Counted from the stretch's first letter, positions 9,963 through 24,147 are shown. The stretch is 64,000 bases of DNA from Syngnathus acus (GCF_901709675.1 NC_051095.1:14399456-14463455), one strand, 5' to 3'. Notes: generated by a model not told the origin, from the letters alone. Numbers and translations: made by a program.

Positions 9963-12900
9963 TGCCATCATCACCATTGTCAGGCTGCACCCACGGAGAT
10001 CTCATGTTCCTAATTGGGCTTCTCCATATTTGATTTGCGGTACCCTCATGCACATCTTTGGCGCTGGCCGGTGAGTCGGCCCTTTGAATATCAAGTGGCT
10101 GATTGCTTCTGTCACCCGGTGAACTCGTCCTGCCAGATGTGCTTGTCCGCCAGATTTGTCCCCTGGGCCGAGCAGTGTTTGTAAGGTTGGACAGACGGTC
10201 CAAACCAAGGGGAGGAGCGTACTTGGGACCTGCCACTCATGTCTTTTTCCTTTCTCGTCACTGTCAGGAGAGTGCTGATGCGGGCGTCTGTTGAGTGCCG
10301 CAGCTCCTATACAAGCCATTTCTCCTGTACTGCACTAAATAAACCTTCTGCCCCTCCTAATGTTTAATGTAAATGTTGTTTTGTCACCATATCGCAAAAG
10401 ACCACACTTTCAGACATTATCACTCTTGAATGCATTTAGTGCTACATTGGGATGAAAGAAAGGATGTGTTCTGCTGCACCAACTATATTTGGTGGTGCAA
10501 AGCATGCAGAGTTTATTCTGTTTGCACTTGGCGAATAGTTGGTTGTCTCTACTGTCTTTGTCTCTCTGGTATAGTCTTTCTTCACCCAAAGTCAGCTGTA
10601 GTAGACTTCATCGACCCTTACCAGAATAACCTGAGTAGCAAATGAATAGATGAAGGAAAGATTACATTGAGAAAAATTGAAATGAAAAATGTAATAATGG
10701 AGACTAGTGCTACATTTGGTAACAAATCTTGAAGAGCTCATTTGGACCCTGTAGGAGTTTACTGTTTGCACCACTCAAGGGTGCTGAAGTGCTGCCTGTT
10801 GCTTTGGAAGAGAAAGTGAATTTGGTAACTGGGGCTCTCTTAAGAATGTGTGTGTCGCGTTATGGTGTGCACCGTTAGTGCATTGGTTGTGGATGTCGGC
10901 GTGTTCCGGAGCCCGACAGCAGAGCGGCGGGAACATCTGCACACAGTGGCGCAGGCCTTCTGCCTTTACGCGGCTCTCCTGCCGAGCGACGCTTCACGGC
11001 CTAGCAGGCTGTGACCTCCCACTGGCTCTCAGGGATCGCTTCCTCTTAAAAGCCAGCTGTGCCTTGTAGTCTCTGCCCGCCAAATATTCCACAGTCCAGC
11101 TGTTCACCTGAAAAGCTTGGAGCTCTCTCCACCCTTCAACCCCCTGGAGCATCTATTCCTCCTCGTTCATATTTTTGGAGAGCCATTGTTGCTTGTTTAA
11201 GACGGCAAGGAGCAACACTCGTTTTTTTAACTCGGCAAGTTAACTTCTTATTGATTATGCTTTGTAGATGCGGTCCTGTCTTGGTTTGATTATTACCTCC
11301 CCTGAACTTTTCATAGCAGTTTGTTTCACCACCAAAACTTAACTGCCAATGGAACTTTGTGGTTTCCTATAGGCCAAGAAATAACCCAATCAATTCTGCT
11401 ACGGACGTGATGGTCATGATACTCTTTTATTTGTGCGTGGGTAAAAACATTTTTTCTGACAATAAATAATAGCCCGCTATGATTCAATGAAAAAGAGGCT
11501 GAGGACATTGTGCCCATTTTCATTCTCTTCCTTTATTCAACAGTTTGCCTTCAAAATACAGAATAATGACACTAATGCATTGTATGCTACTGGCCAGTAG
11601 AGATGAGAGCCAGTATGAGAAAATCAGGACACTTTCATTGTGGGGCTTTTCCAGTATTTAAACAAAATAATAAAAGGAAAAATCACAGAAGTAATGCAGC
11701 ATGCAACATTGTACCAAAAATTAAATGGAATCCTGCTTTATCTCCGACAAGGAGAAATAATTAAAGTAGAAAAACAGATGGAGTCAGCTCCGTTTCTACT
11801 TTCTATCAACCAATTCGCATCTCACACAATGAAGTGACAATTCCGATAACAAGTCCTCTGTTTCTTTCCTTTCTTTTTTGATACTGAAAATGCACCATAT
11901 CTAAATTACCTTTTTTTCTCACTCGGACTAACAAGTCGCTCACCATGCACGCTAATCATCATTTTCCTCCCGAACAAAATCTTTTAACAAAATTCAATAT
12001 CGCTATATTTGTTTTTGCTTTCAGAATATTTTCCTCACTGCACATTGATGATTCTGCAGTGTTGTTAATGATAAAATGTCATTGTTTTCCATTCCAAATG
12101 TTAAACACCGTTTCTTAAAGACAATTGTCTGAGATTTTTACCCTAATGTGCTTTCATTTAAAATTTAAACGGGTCATCTCTTCATCAGACGACTGCACGT
12201 TTCAGAGTGACGAAAGTGCTTAACGGGCTTTAAAGTAGTCTGGATGACACTTCAATATGCTTTGGAGTCACACTAACAGATTGCAGCAATATCTAGCGAT
12301 GATAATAATTGCCTACAATTGGAAACAGAATACAATAAAAGCAGCTTATTTGCAGATAGTCCCTTTTCTCACCTGTCATGTTTGTGTTGGTATCTGGTTC
12401 AGGCCAAAAGACCCAATTTGTGTCATTGATTTAATTGTTGTTTTTGTTGTTGTTGTTTTGGGCCACAAGAGATCACACACTTCAATTCATTAGTGGACAT
12501 CTGCTGGCACCTTGTAAATCATACATCAATGACTCCATGATGCCAATCTTTTTGATAATGAGGCATATTTAAGATAAAGGATAATCAAAATGTGTTTGGA
12601 CAGATTTGAACATTCATACTATTCTTTTTATATTGTTTGTAAAAATGTATGTATTGCATGTAAATATAAGTATACGCATTATTTGCATGTAGAACTTTGC
12701 ATGTGACAATTTAAAAGCAGGGTCAGAATATTTTTCATTTTGACTAATAGATTTATGCATCTTTTGCCTCCTTTTCGAGCATGTTGGAACATACGGAATG
12801 ATACCTTTCAGAATTAATGGTGCCCTCATCTATGAGCAAGTGTGCACCAACACACAAACAAAAAATCACAGATGTTGTTTTTGTGCTCAAAACAATATAG

Positions 12901-15900
12901 AAAAAAGTATAGTCATATAAGTTAAGTTTTTCTGCTGTCGCTATATGTTACTGGCAGAGATATATTTATACTAAATGTATCACATTTTTCAGATCAATTG
13001 AATTTCCCAAGGCACAATGAACTACTTAGGTCACATTAATGTGCCGTGGCACATTGGTATAGAATCAAGGCCAAGTTGCTGTGCTGGAATTAGACTTTCG
13101 ATCAGAAAATAAGCAACACAATGACACAAGGCTGAGGGATAGAGAGACTTGAGAGGTTACCTGCACATCACAATGATGGGATGGTTGAAAGATCACAGGC
13201 GAGAATAACTCGCAATTCTTCGTATGATGGGAAATTAAAAGGTCCAGCCTCAAAGTGATAGATGACAAGTACGGCAAAGATATATCAGCTCACCCCACAA
13301 CCTCCCTGTCCTATAATTTATAATCAAGCTCGTTTAATTTGTCTGCATCTTAATTTGGCCCATATAGCGCTTTGACATATGAATCAAGTCTAGCAATTGA
13401 TGACGGCACTCGGCTGTGGCAGCTGTGCCCGAGTGACGCTAACTATGTACCTCTGACATCGATACCGTCATTGTCATCTGTCCAATTCACATGACCTGAC
13501 AATTAAGCTAATAAGTCGAAACGGCACATTCCAATGCAGTTTTAATGGCTGCTAAGTGAAGATGGGGATTTACTGTAGTTCATAGTCAGTCATTAATGAG
13601 CAGAAGTGCAAAATGCCCTTGAGCTAAAGGTTCGTCATAATTGGCTTGCATGTAGACCTAATTGTGTCTTTCAACAAGAATCAAGAACTCACGGGGAGCT
13701 TTTTCATTTTAGACTATTCACAGGACCCGTCTGCCCCAGAACAGGGTCCAAATAGTCAATGTGATGTAACAAATGGTCCACAATATTTACATAAATGTCA
13801 CAACTACAACCAACTGGCCACAGATGCTGAAATTGCATTAGGCTTAATTAAAGGAATGTCATAATGATGTGAAACAACTACACGCCATGCTAGCATGCTT
13901 GATTGGAAATGATAGTAATGTAGCTGCCAGTTAAATTGGGAGAAAATGCTGGTTCGTCAACGGGGACTCTCTCTGCTGGTGTGGATGTGGTGTTAACACA
14001 GCGTGAAGTGTCCCCTAATAACGTTGGCCAATTCGGAGACGTGTCAGAACCTCACTCGCAGCTTTGCCAGTGATGAACGATCACGTTAATATTCATTTTG
14101 TTGTAATTAATCAGAGCGCTGCGTTATAATGTCAGGATGTCTTCAAAGTTTTTACAAGTTGGGCAAAGTCGATGGATGGAAAGGCCTCAGTCAGTCACAG
14201 TGGTGTGCTGATGTGACAGTTTGGACTGTAACATCTAATCAGCCTGCTATCTTTTCTCAGCTAATGGCAGCGGAACCAAAATGGAAACATTTACTGTCAG
14301 TATACAGCCATAAAGTCTCAATGAATAAATCTTTCCTGGCAATGGGTTTATATTCTTAATTTTGTATGCATAATAGTTGGTTGTAATGACCACATACTAT
14401 ATATATATATTTTTAGAGAGTTTTTAAAAAGTATCTTTTATCAACGCTGGCATGTTGAACGGGATACTTGTCAAACCTTATTGGGACCTCTCTCATAAAT
14501 TAATTATCCAGCAACAGATTGAGGAAAATTATAACAACGGTAACCACTAGAGTGGTTACACATAACCCACATAAAAAGATGGGACTGGATATAATTCAAA
14601 AGTGATACAGTCAGTGCTTTTGTATGGAACACATAATCCCATTTCAATCCCATTTACAAAGTGTGCCTCAGAGCTGTAATAATGAACTTGTGATGGCCCT
14701 GGTAATGACTAGTTATTCTGTCCATCGTGTGGAATTGTTTGGTGATTGAGCAGGGCTTGAACACTATTTTTCATCTGCTAGATTTCTCATATTGTCTAAA
14801 GTGCCTTGGACCATTATAATTTCAGATCAGCACAAATGAGTCTCCTCATTGATTTATGCCTGCAGTTCTTCCTGAGATTCTCTATAACATAATCCCTTGC
14901 CCCAAACTTAATCAGGTTTGTGTCCAAGAAAATATGCTACAGTTGCATAAAAGTAACAAAACGTTTTGATTGATAAAAAAACCCAAAAACACACAACTGA
15001 AAGGAATACATTTTCTATTTCTTTTTTCTCAATTAAAACAGAAGTCTGCATTGATGTCATGTTGTCCTTTTTCAGATAGCAAAAGCTAATTAAGTCAAAG
15101 ACAACTGCTGGTTGCTGCCAAGTTGTGCACTCCAATATGCTTCAATTGCTTCAAGATAGGATTAATCATCAAACAATTATGCAGAATCAACTAAATTCTT
15201 ACTGTTCTGCTTCTAATTGGTTTGACATTATCTTGGACCAAATATAGTATTGCTATGACAGAATGTGGTGTGTTGGATTGTTTTGTTGTGGTAAAACCAC
15301 CCAAGCCAAAGTGACGGTTGTTAGATTTGACAGGCAATGTGGCTTTTTGGACCACCCTAATCATACCACGCCAATTCTGGGTGGTGTCGCCACACTTGGA
15401 AGTTGGCAAGTTCTCTCATGTAAAGACTCCCTAATAGACCCCAGTGGGGCATCATCGCTCTTCCACTCTTGATGAAGACATCCTCTCTTCCTCTTTATCA
15501 CCTTTCTTCCCCTTTTGTCCCCTCTTGTGTGTCTTCCAGTTTTCTTCCCTTTTTCCCGCTCCACCTGACTTAATATTTTTCTCCTGGCTCTTCTCAGCTC
15601 AGCCCGCGGGCATCTGAAAAGTCTGTTTGACGAGATGGTCCCCGCATCCCTCTGGAAGCCATTACCGAACCTTTTATGAATATGTGTTGAAAGGCGGTTA
15701 TTACCCTGTGTGGGCTAGTACTGTCTATCTTCGCCTTTGTCTATGCATGCAATCATTTGACTGCTACATTCCACTCATGAGCGGAACATTCTAACATTTG
15801 TCTTTTTACATCATCGCTCTATGTTCCTGCATTCTTCAACATTTGTGTTTTGTGTGTGTAAAAGCTTTCTATCTTTTTGGGGTGAATCACTATTTTACAG

Positions 15901-18900
15901 AATATTTGAACCAGAATCAAAACGAGATACCACTATGAGTACTGAATTTGTCATTTTCCAAGAACCAAAAACAATCTTCTAAGAATAATCTGAAGGCACC
16001 ACTGTATTTTGAGTATTTCAATAGTTAAAACACTTTCGCATCATTGAATTTCAAGGTTAAAAAAAAAAGATGCAATAAAAAATATATCTTTACATGAAAA
16101 ACAATGGCTCTAACTTTTCTAGTATTTGCGTCTTTTAAATCTGCCCCTAACCCTTTTTCATCCTACTGCAAAATGTACTTCCATATTTGTCTCAAATCCA
16201 TTCCTCCACTTATCTTCCTCTTCCTGCTTTTACTGTTGACATTTTTGGCCAGAGGATAGTCAACGATGACTCGGGGGCAAGAACAAAAATGCATTCTGTT
16301 CCTAAGTGCTGCTCAATATGAATGCGGGCCGCAACAGGGCAAACTTCTCACGGCTTTTCATGCATTCTGTCTCCATGAAATAAATATAGTGTCTCTTTTT
16401 AAAAGCTTGTACGTAAAAATGAGCCTCGATCAAATATTCAGAATGTTCTCAGCAGAGGCAGTGGTCAAATACGTACTAAGTGCACCACTTTACTTGTGGC
16501 ATTCAACCCCAAATCAGATTGGCCTCAACATGTACCCCGCTGGTAAGCCTGTGGCACTTTGTGTCTGTGCATGAACATCCCAGGAAGATCACACTCCTGC
16601 GTCTCCCCTGCCCCTTGTTGATCTGCGATGAGAACATTCCATGCGGAGCAGCTGCAAAGCGGCGGCTGCAGCGGTTGCCCTCTGCTTTTTCAGCTCGTTA
16701 ATTGCGGCGAGGGCAACCGATTGGAGTCATACCTGATGTTCTGAGCGGCCGGCCGTCCAGGTCAGGGGAGATCTCTGGTGCTTGAGAACCACGCCGCGCA
16801 GCTTAGGTCCACGGGCGAGAAGCACTAAGCGCCGCCACAAAAACCTCGTTCAGGGTGAAGAGGTGCTCTAGAGGTCTTGCAGGCCCTGGCGATCAATCAA
16901 AGCCTATTCTATCATAATTACAGCCAGGGAATCGTGGCCATGCGATGTCCGCACCCATTCCCACCACCTCTTTTGTCAAGCACTTAGTCTGATGTGTTTT
17001 CCTGCACAGCGCAGCTCCTCCATCGTTACGCCCCGTCCTTTACCTAATCCCTTTGACCTTCCTTCTCCACTTCGAGCCGCATTGACGGTAGGGTTGGCAA
17101 TTAATAGAAATGTAATCGTCATTTCGATTTTGGTGTCTCACATCTATGAAAACATAATCGTAAAAAATCGATTAATGTGCCAAATTGGTGTGTCCGCTTG
17201 TTCCTAAAGCACCTTGAATGCATGCCCAGCAAGTGCAATTGCTATTTTGTCTTTAATTTAATAAGCTTGGTTAATGACACCCCAAGGGGACTTCACTGCA
17301 AAACTAAACACACAACAAAAACAATTACAAACATTTTAAATTCAAGCACAAGTCATACTTCATTTTAGAAATGTCGCCATTGCTGATGCTAAAATCAGTG
17401 TAAAATGCCAATGACAGTCCAACAGAAAATTTGCATGGAGTTTCACGATTGATATTCCTTCAAAACTTTGATATTCACACATATTTTGTAGTAACATTTG
17501 CAGACATAGATGTAGTTATAGTCAACACATATATTCTCCATCCTCTTGCATACACTGCACCACGCTGCCCCTAAGAGATTAAAACGTGTGCAGCGTAAAC
17601 AGAGAATATTTACTTTTCTGTGCTGTATTTTATTAGTAATAATAACAAAATAATAATAACAATAAGAAGATTAATAATAATTATTATTATTATTATCATT
17701 TGAACATTTGAGTTCTGGTAGTTGACGACAAAATCGCAAAGTCTTAATTGACGGTGTGCTCGGTTCTCTGGTGCAGGTTTTGCACATAAATGGATGAGCA
17801 CACTCATTGATAATGCTTCCTCATCTTGTTGCCGATATTATAAAGGTGTTTATCCTCTGCAGAGAGGAGTTACAGTGTATATAGGGCACAGTGAAACTCT
17901 AGCATGGCTCCCTTGCTAATTAGTACAGACCGCTCGCTGGCTCCAAGTAGACTATGCCCAGAGAGCACGTTTATTTGTATTGAAGGATTATCGACAAGGA
18001 ATTGCTCTTCACTCCCACAGATTTAGAGGAAGTTCAGCGGTTACCTGCCCGTGTGACCCTGCAGTTCCATTTAATGATTGTGATTATAATTAGCATCCAT
18101 GTGAATAACCTGCAGCTCACATCAATCCCAAACCCAACCCCTGGGGAAAATTCCCTGTAAAAATTTGTTTCTGTGCCCAGGTGTCCTCCACACACACACA
18201 CACACATACGTACACGTTTTTGCCTCCATAACTTATGTTTTCTCATTTTCCATAAGCGGCACCTCAACTATGGTCACTGCACCCCTACACATTCTGAGAG
18301 CTGTCAACACTGCAGCCACGTTATTAGCATAGGCTTGTTCAGCCAGGACTGCCAGCAATAGCCGTTAAATAGGCCATATGATTCAAAAAGTGGACACTTG
18401 AGTGCTAACCAAAACCATATGCCGCAGGCCAAGCTTACATTTTCTTTTTATCCGTTTTATTTGTTAGTGGAAAATACAGGATTGTTACAAACCACAAGGG
18501 GAGGTTATGTAACATATTTGTTTTTAGTGTAACACTGAGGGAAGCTAATTTACTGAACTGTTGTGGTTTACAAATACTTGATAGGCACAGATGTCACATT
18601 CATTTTGGGCTGTTATTAATTTAACTAAATTTATCTGAACAAAGTTCCGTGATCTCACCTTAAACTTGGCATGTAAGCAATTGATCATGTCAGTTGAGAC
18701 TATTTCAAGAGCTTCCTTCGTGATGGGCACATACTCAGTTTATGGCAGGCTCGAACTGGCGCGTCTGCGTATGCCTAACTGCAAATGTAGAAGTGTCAAA
18801 TGTAATTTTAAGTTGTAATAGCACAATCACCACTAGAAGGCAGTATGTGGTTATTCTGTGGCTTTCTTCAATCCTTTGTTGTTGGTTTAGGTTAGCGAGT

Positions 18901-19101
18901 CTTTTATATATGTATTGAAAAATGTATTGAATAAAGTGAGAGCACATAATTTGCATATATATTGTTTTTATATATATAATGTATTTTATCCATAATTAAA
19001 ATGGCATTTTTGTCATGCATCTGATGTGGGAAGTGCCTGTTAATGTGGCTGCTGAGCAGCACTAATGAGAAATTGTGGGCCCTCCAGCATTTAAGTCTCT
19101 G
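9963..19101. other. Nine kilobases without a supportable gene
   Basis: Unique-looking, mostly AT-rich sequence. GC-richer islands at about 10900-11080 and 16610-16930 lack repeat hallmarks and coding structure, and 13385-13600 is a similar non-repetitive stretch. About 17084-17190 (GGTTGGCAATTAATAGAAAT, later AAAAATCGATTAATGTGCC) resembles a common fish interspersed repeat, without clear borders. A short ATT-type simple repeat lies near 17636-17695 and a TA run at 14398-14411. Confidence 0.4.
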
Positions 19102-19114
19102 TGTTCGGGTCAGA

Positions 19115-19481
19115 GGCGGCTCGGTGTCGCACTGGGTAGCACGTCCGCCTCACAGTTAGGAGGGTGCGGGTTCGATTCCACCTCCGGCCCTCCCTGTGTG
19201 GAGTTTGCATGTTCTCCCCGGGCCCGCGTGGGTTTTCTCCGGGCACTCCGGTTTCCTCCCACATCCCAAAAACATGCTTGGTAGGCCGATTGAAGACTCC
19301 AAATTGTCCCTAGGTGTGAGTGCGAGTGCAAATGGTTGTTTGTCTCTGTGTGCCCTGCTATTGGCTGGCAACCGGTTCAGGGTGTCCCCCGCCTACTACC
19401 CGATGACGGCTGGGATAGGCTCCAGCACTCCCGCGACCCCCGTGGGGACTAAGCGGTTCAGAAAATGGATGGATGGATGGA
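19115..19481 (+). mobile_element. tRNA-derived SINE (V-SINE/HE1-like) with target duplication
   Basis: This is a complete SINE of 367 bp. The head is tRNA-like with an A-box-like GTCGCACTGGGTAGC and a B box GGTTCGATTCC (19169-19179), the internal RNA polymerase III promoter. The body carries the vertebrate-wide core GTGTGGAGTTTGCATGTTCTCC and CTCCGGTTTCCTCCCACATC. The tail is AAGCGGTTCAGAAAATGGATGGATGG. Both sides carry TGTTCGGGTCAGA (19102-19114 and 19482-19494), a perfect 13-bp target duplication, so the insertion is intact. Decayed 3' parts of the same family lie at 37956-38070 (plus) and 43514-43735 (minus). Confidence 0.92.
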
Positions 19482-19494
19482 TGTTCGGGTCAGA

Positions 19495-20142
19495 TTAAGC
19501 CATCTCTAATTAAAATTTACTGTTGTAGTGTATTTCAGACGAATGTTCTTCATGTTAAATTACGTGACCATGGATTATGTTATGTTTGCAGTACCAGTAA
19601 TGTTTCTTCTATTCCTGAAAGAACATAAAAAGGAAGAGAGGATTTTCGCAAAGATGGCGTACAACCGAGCATGTAGCCAACCCTCTCTAATGCAAGAGCC
19701 AAGCCACAGTGTATAACTACCTGTGCCACAGGAAATGGATGACACAGGCCTGCTCTAAGAGGCTTTGCCAAAGCTCTGGCTTACCAGACTCCCAGGTGTT
19801 AATGTGTGCTCGGTCTGCCACCCTGGCTGAGAAGATCGGGATCCAAAGTTGCCTGCAGCAGCCAGCATCTGGCGCTGTGGCAATGCCAGCCCACTTGACT
19901 AGTTTCAATGGCCTTCCAGTCATGCAAAAGAGGCGGCTATCACATGACCATGTAGCAGGAGGTGCTGGTGGCAATCATGGGGGTTTGATATTACCTTTAT
20001 TTAAAATAATGGTGTTCTTACCTGGGTAAATAAAAGGGATTTGTTTGTGTCCATGGTAACCGTACAATGAACGTTTCCTTGGAAAAGTTTGTTGAAAGAG
20101 CAGAAGCTGGACACACTGAACGTCAGTGTGTGGTGTTTGTTT
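19495..20142. other. No recognisable feature
   Basis: Interval between the SINE and the hAT MITE. Short overlapping frames on both strands show no domain, and I see no repeat borders. Confidence 0.4.
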
Positions 20143-20150
20143 GATTAAAG

Positions 20151-20425
20151 CAGTAGTTCGTAACCGGGGGTGCGAGAATGCTTCCTAGGGGGGTGCGAGG
20201 ATACCCTGGGGGAAATTTACAATTTTTCTGGGATAATGGTCAGGTAACCGAAAAAAGTCATTGTGTTAATTGGCATTAGGGATAATGCTAATTAAGCCTT
20301 ATAGCTGTAAAGTAAACCAATTATTATTATAATAATTATTTAGGGTGAGGGTTAGGGTTAGGGGTGCGAGAACTGGTTGGTGAATTGAATGGGGTGCGAA
20401 CAAGGAAAAAGGTTAAGAACCACTG
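20151..20425. mobile_element. hAT-type MITE, 275 bp
   Basis: Terminal inverted repeats CAGTAGTTCGTAACC (left) and GGTTAAGAACCACTG (right) differ at two positions. Both flanks carry GATTAAAG (20143-20150 and 20426-20433), a perfect 8-bp target duplication, so the borders are exact. The interior holds the GGGGTGCGAG word near each end and a GGGTTAGGGTTAGGGG stretch. No coding capacity. Confidence 0.93.
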
Positions 20426-20433
20426 GATTAAAG

Positions 20434-21306
20434 AGATCCAGAGATGCTTTTAATTAGTGGTACTTCAACTTTTCAAGATATGAGCTATTGCTTATCGAAC
20501 TTCTCAACAAGCAGTGATGTTGTAGTAAGAGGCTAATTTAACCAAAGCACATTAATTTTTTCATATTTCTTACAAATGTACGTATGTTAGCCTAATGCTA
20601 AGATACAATGTAAAACAGCATTGACGAACAAACAAAACGAGCATTGATGTTTTTCTAATTATAAACCAAAGGTGCATATTCTATATCCTCTGCAACTTAA
20701 TATTATTGCATATGATTTTAGATGATTTTCTGATATCAATATGCAACCCATTGTCTACAAAAAAGTTTCATTTGCTTAATTCGTATTGACACATCTCTGG
20801 AGTACTGCCACCGTGTAATGATCACCTTCAGCTCTTATTGAGTTGAAGTTCTTATGAGTGGATGTCTCTTAATAAATGGCCAATAAAGGAAGACGCAAGG
20901 AGGTTGTGTCTTGGTTATTTTGAGGGAAAGTTAACGATTGCACGCTTTTAATACAGCTCGTGTAAAATATGTCAGATTTTGCAAGCCAAATTCCCCCAAA
21001 ACTGATTTGCCTCTCTAAAGTGGATGGAGAATTGTATCTCATTTGCATTTGATCTCATTTGCATTTGTGCAGATATCATCATCAGTATCTGAGGAGAAAA
21101 AGTCACTTGGTAGAGGGTATGTGTATTTTTCCGCATTACACAATAAATTACTCTATTATGCAAGATAGGAAAAAACAATTTGCGGCAAGTTACATTAGTG
21201 TAATGATTCTTAAATTAGGCAAATGTGGTTTCTACATTCAACATATTCAGTGGTTTTTAACCATGGCAGAAACAATACAGGCGTGTAATGTCTCTGAAAA
21301 TATATG
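20434..21306. other. No recognisable feature
   Basis: AT-rich sequence between the hAT MITE and the Rex3-like LINE; no gene or repeat border seen. Confidence 0.4.
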
Positions 21307-21348
21307 CATACAAGTGGTACCTCCATCCATCCATCCATCTTCTTCCGC

Positions 21349-24147
21349 TTATCCGGGGTCGGGTCGCGGGGGCAGCAGCTTCAGGAGGGACTCCCAGACT
21401 TCCCTCTCCCCAGCCACTTCATCTAGCTCATCCCGGGGGATCCCAAGGCGTTCCCAGGCCAGCCGAGAGACATAGTCTCTCCAGCGCGTCCTGGGTCGTC
21501 CCCGGGGTCTCCTACCGGTGGGACATGCCCGGAACACCTCCCCAGGGAGGCGTCCAGGAGGCATCCTGATGAGATGCCCGAGCCACCTCATCTGGCTCCT
21601 CTCAACGTGGAGGAGTAGCGACTCTACTCCGAGTCTCTCCCGGATGACCGAACTTCTCACCCTATCTCTAAGGGAGAGCCCGGACATCCTGCGGAGAAAA
21701 CTCATTTCGGCCGCTTGTATCCGGGATCTCGTTCTTTCGGTCACGACCCATAGCTCGTGACCATAGGTGAGGGTAGGAGCGTAAATCGACCGGTAAATTG
21801 AGAGCTTTGCCTTTTGGCTCAGCTCTCTCTTTACCACGACAGACCGGTACAGAGTCCGCATTACTGCCGAAGCTGCACCGATCCGCCTGTCGATCTTGCG
21901 CTCCATCCTCCCCTCACTCGTGAACAAGACCCCAAGATACTTAAACTCCTCCACTTGGGGCAGGATCTCATCCCCGATCCGGAGAGGGCATTCCACCCTT
22001 TTCCGATCGAGGACCATGGACTCGGATTTGGAGGTGCTGACCCTCATCCCGACCGCTTCACACTCGGCTGCGAACCGCTCCAGTGAGAGCTGGAGATCAC
22101 GGCCTGAAGAAGCCAACAGCACAACGTCGTCTGCAAAAAGCAGAGACGCGATGCTGAGGTCCCCAAACCGGACACCCTCAACGCCTCGGCTGCACCTAGA
22201 AATTCTGTCCATAAAAATTATGAACAGAATTGGTGACAAAGGGCAGCCTTGGCGGAGTCCAACCCTCACCGGGAACGAATCCGACTTACTGCCGGAAATG
22301 CGGACCAAACTCTGGCAACGGTGATACAGGGACCGAACCGCCCTTATCAGTTGGCTCGGTACCCCGTACTCCCGAAGCACCCCCCACAGAACCTCCCGAG
22401 GGACACGGTCGAACGCCTTCTCCAAGTCCACAAAACACATGTGGACTGGTTGGGCGAACTCCCATGCACCCTCGAGGATCCTGTTGAGGGTGAAGAGCTG
22501 GTCCACTGTTCCACGGCCAGGACGAAAGCCACACTGTTCCTCCTGAATCCGAGGTTCGACCTCCCGACGGACCCTCCTCTCCAGCACCCCTGAATAGACC
22601 TTACCAGGGAGGCTGGGGAGTGTAATTCCCCTGTAATTGGAACACACCCTCCGGTCCCCCTTCTTAAAGAGGGGAACCACCACCCCAGTCTGCCAATCCA
22701 GAGGCACTGTCCCCGATGTCCACGCGATGCTGTAGAGACGTGTCAGCCATGACAGCCCCACAACATCCAGAGCCCTTAAGAAATCCGGGCGGATCTCATC
22801 CACCCCCGGGGCCTTGCCACCGAGGAGTTTTTTAACTACCTCAGTGACTTCAACCCCAGAGATTGGAGAGTCCGCCTCAGAGTCCCCAGGCCCTGCTTCC
22901 ACAATGGAAGGCGTGTCGGTGGAATTGAGGAGGTCTTCGAAGTATTCTCCCCACCGACACACGACGTCCCGAGTCGAGGTCAGCAGCACGCCATCTCCAC
23001 TGTAAACAGTGTTGACGTTGCACTGCTTTCCCCTCCTGAGACGCCGGATGGTGGACCAGAATTTCCTCGAAGCCGTCCGGAAGTCATTCTCCATGGCCTC
23101 GCCAAACTCCTCCCACGCCCGGGTTTTTGCCTCAGCAACCACCGAAGCCGCGTTCCGCTTGGCCACCCGGTACCTGTCAGCTGCCTCCGGTGTCCCGCAG
23201 GCCAAAACGGCCCGATAGGACTCCTTCTTCAGCTTGACGGCATCCCTTACCGCCGGTGTCCACCAGCGGGTTCGGGGATTGCCGCCACGACAGGCACCAA
23301 TGACCTTACGGCCGCAGCTCCGGTCGGCCGCCTCAACAATGGAGGCGCGGAACAAGGTCCACTCGGACTCAATGTCCCCCGCCTCCCCCGGGACGTGGGA
23401 AAAGCTCTGCCGGAGGTGGGAGTTGAAGCTCTTCCTGACAGGGGATTCCGCCAGACGTTCCCAGCAGACCCTCACAGAACGTTTGGGTCTGCCAGGTCGG
23501 ACCGGCATCTTCCCCCACCATCGGAGCCAACCCACCACCAGGTGGTGATCAGTTGACAGCTCCGCCCCTCTCTTCGCCCGAGTGTCCAAAACATGCGGCC
23601 GCAAATCCGATGACACGACTACAAAGTCGATCATCGAACTGCGGCCTAGGGTGTCCTGGTGCCAAGTGCACACATGGACACCCTTATGTTTGAACATGGT
23701 GTTCATTATAGAAAATCCGTGTCGAGCACAGAAGTCCAATAATAGAACACCGCTCGGGTTCAGATCGGGGGGGCCGTTCCTCCCAATCACGCCCTTCCAG
23801 GTCTCACTGTCATTGCCCACGTGAGCATTGAAGTCACCCAGTAGAACGATGGAGTCCCCAGAAGGAGCGCCCTCCAGCACTTCCTCCAGGGACTCCAAAA
23901 AGGGTGTGTACTCTGAGCTGCCGTTTGGTGCATAGACACAAACAACAGTCAGGACCCGTCCCCCCACCCGAAGGCGGAGGGAGGCTACCCTCTCGTTCAC
24001 CGGGGTGAACCCCAATGTGCAGGCGCCCAGCCGGGGGGCAATAAGTACCTGCTCGACGCCTCTCACCGTGGGCAACTCCAGAGTGGAAGAGAGTCCAGCC
24101 CCTCTCGAGAGGGCTTGTACCGGAACCCAAACTGTGCGTGGAGGCAA
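21349..24147 (-). CDS. Non-LTR retrotransposon endonuclease/reverse transcriptase ORF (932 aa open frame)
   Basis: The protein nicks target DNA and copies its RNA into the nick (target-primed reverse transcription). The first ~35 codons are out of phase; true homology starts near [14 protein letters not shown] (34-47). Endonuclease motifs: [10 protein letters not shown] (71-80), [12 protein letters not shown] (102-113), the [10 protein letters not shown] region (173-182) and the catalytic STDHH (198-202). Reverse transcriptase motifs: [12 protein letters not shown] (441-452), NYRGITL (504-510), [12 protein letters not shown] (572-583, catalytic Asp 574), [12 protein letters not shown] (631-642) and the active site FADDV (671-675). 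After them comes FKYLGVLF (735-742). The C-terminus [12 protein letters not shown] to LLPPRPDPG is shared by fish RTE elements. All key residues are present. The start at 24147 is only the first Met of this frame; the native N-terminus lies in the other frame upstream. Confidence 0.9.
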   Translation of the reverse strand: MPPRTVWVPVQALSRGAGLSSTLELPTVRGVEQVLIAPRLGACTLGFTPVNERVASLRLRVGGRVLTVVCVYAPNGSSEYTPFLESLEEVLEGAPSGDSIVLLGDFNAHVGNDSETWKGVIGRNGPPDLNPSGVLLLDFCARHGFSIMNTMFKHKGVHVCTWHQDTLGRSSMIDFVVVSSDLRPHVLDTRAKRGAELSTDHHLVVGWLRWWGKMPVRPGRPKRSVRVCWERLAESPVRKSFNSHLRQSFSHVPGEAGDIESEWTLFRASIVEAADRSCGRKVIGACRGGNPRTRWWTPAVRDAVKLKKESYRAVLACGTPEAADRYRVAKRNAASVVAEAKTRAWEEFGEAMENDFRTASRKFWSTIRRLRRGKQCNVNTVYSGDGVLLTSTRDVVCRWGEYFEDLLNSTDTPSIVEAGPGDSEADSPISGVEVTEVVKKLLGGKAPGVDEIRPDFLRALDVVGLSWLTRLYSIAWTSGTVPLDWQTGVVVPLFKKGDRRVCSNYRGITLPSLPGKVYSGVLERRVRREVEPRIQEEQCGFRPGRGTVDQLFTLNRILEGAWEFAQPVHMCFVDLEKAFDRVPREVLWGVLREYGVPSQLIRAVRSLYHRCQSLVRISGSKSDSFPVRVGLRQGCPLSPILFIIFMDRISRCSRGVEGVRFGDLSIASLLFADDVVLLASSGRDLQLSLERFAAECEAVGMRVSTSKSESMVLDRKRVECPLRIGDEILPQVEEFKYLGVLFTSEGRMERKIDRRIGAASAVMRTLYRSVVVKRELSQKAKLSIYRSIYAPTLTYGHELWVVTERTRSRIQAAEMSFLRRMSGLSLRDRVRSSVIRERLGVESLLLHVERSQMRWLGHLIRMPPGRLPGEVFRACPTGRRPRGRPRTRWRDYVSRLAWERLGIPRDELDEVAGEREVWESLLKLLPPRPDPG

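Noticed and set aside
9889-10236. Minus-strand 115-codon frame ending in a Leu/Phe/Ile/Tyr repeat
   Set aside because: The repeat part is the AAAT array; the rest has no recognisable domain.
10848-11289. GC-richer overlapping frames as a gene
   Set aside because: No domain, no splice-site pattern and no codon bias evident; left as unannotated sequence.
19117-19185. tRNA gene
   Set aside because: The A and B boxes belong to the tRNA-derived head of a SINE, proven by the SINE core, tail and 13-bp target duplication.
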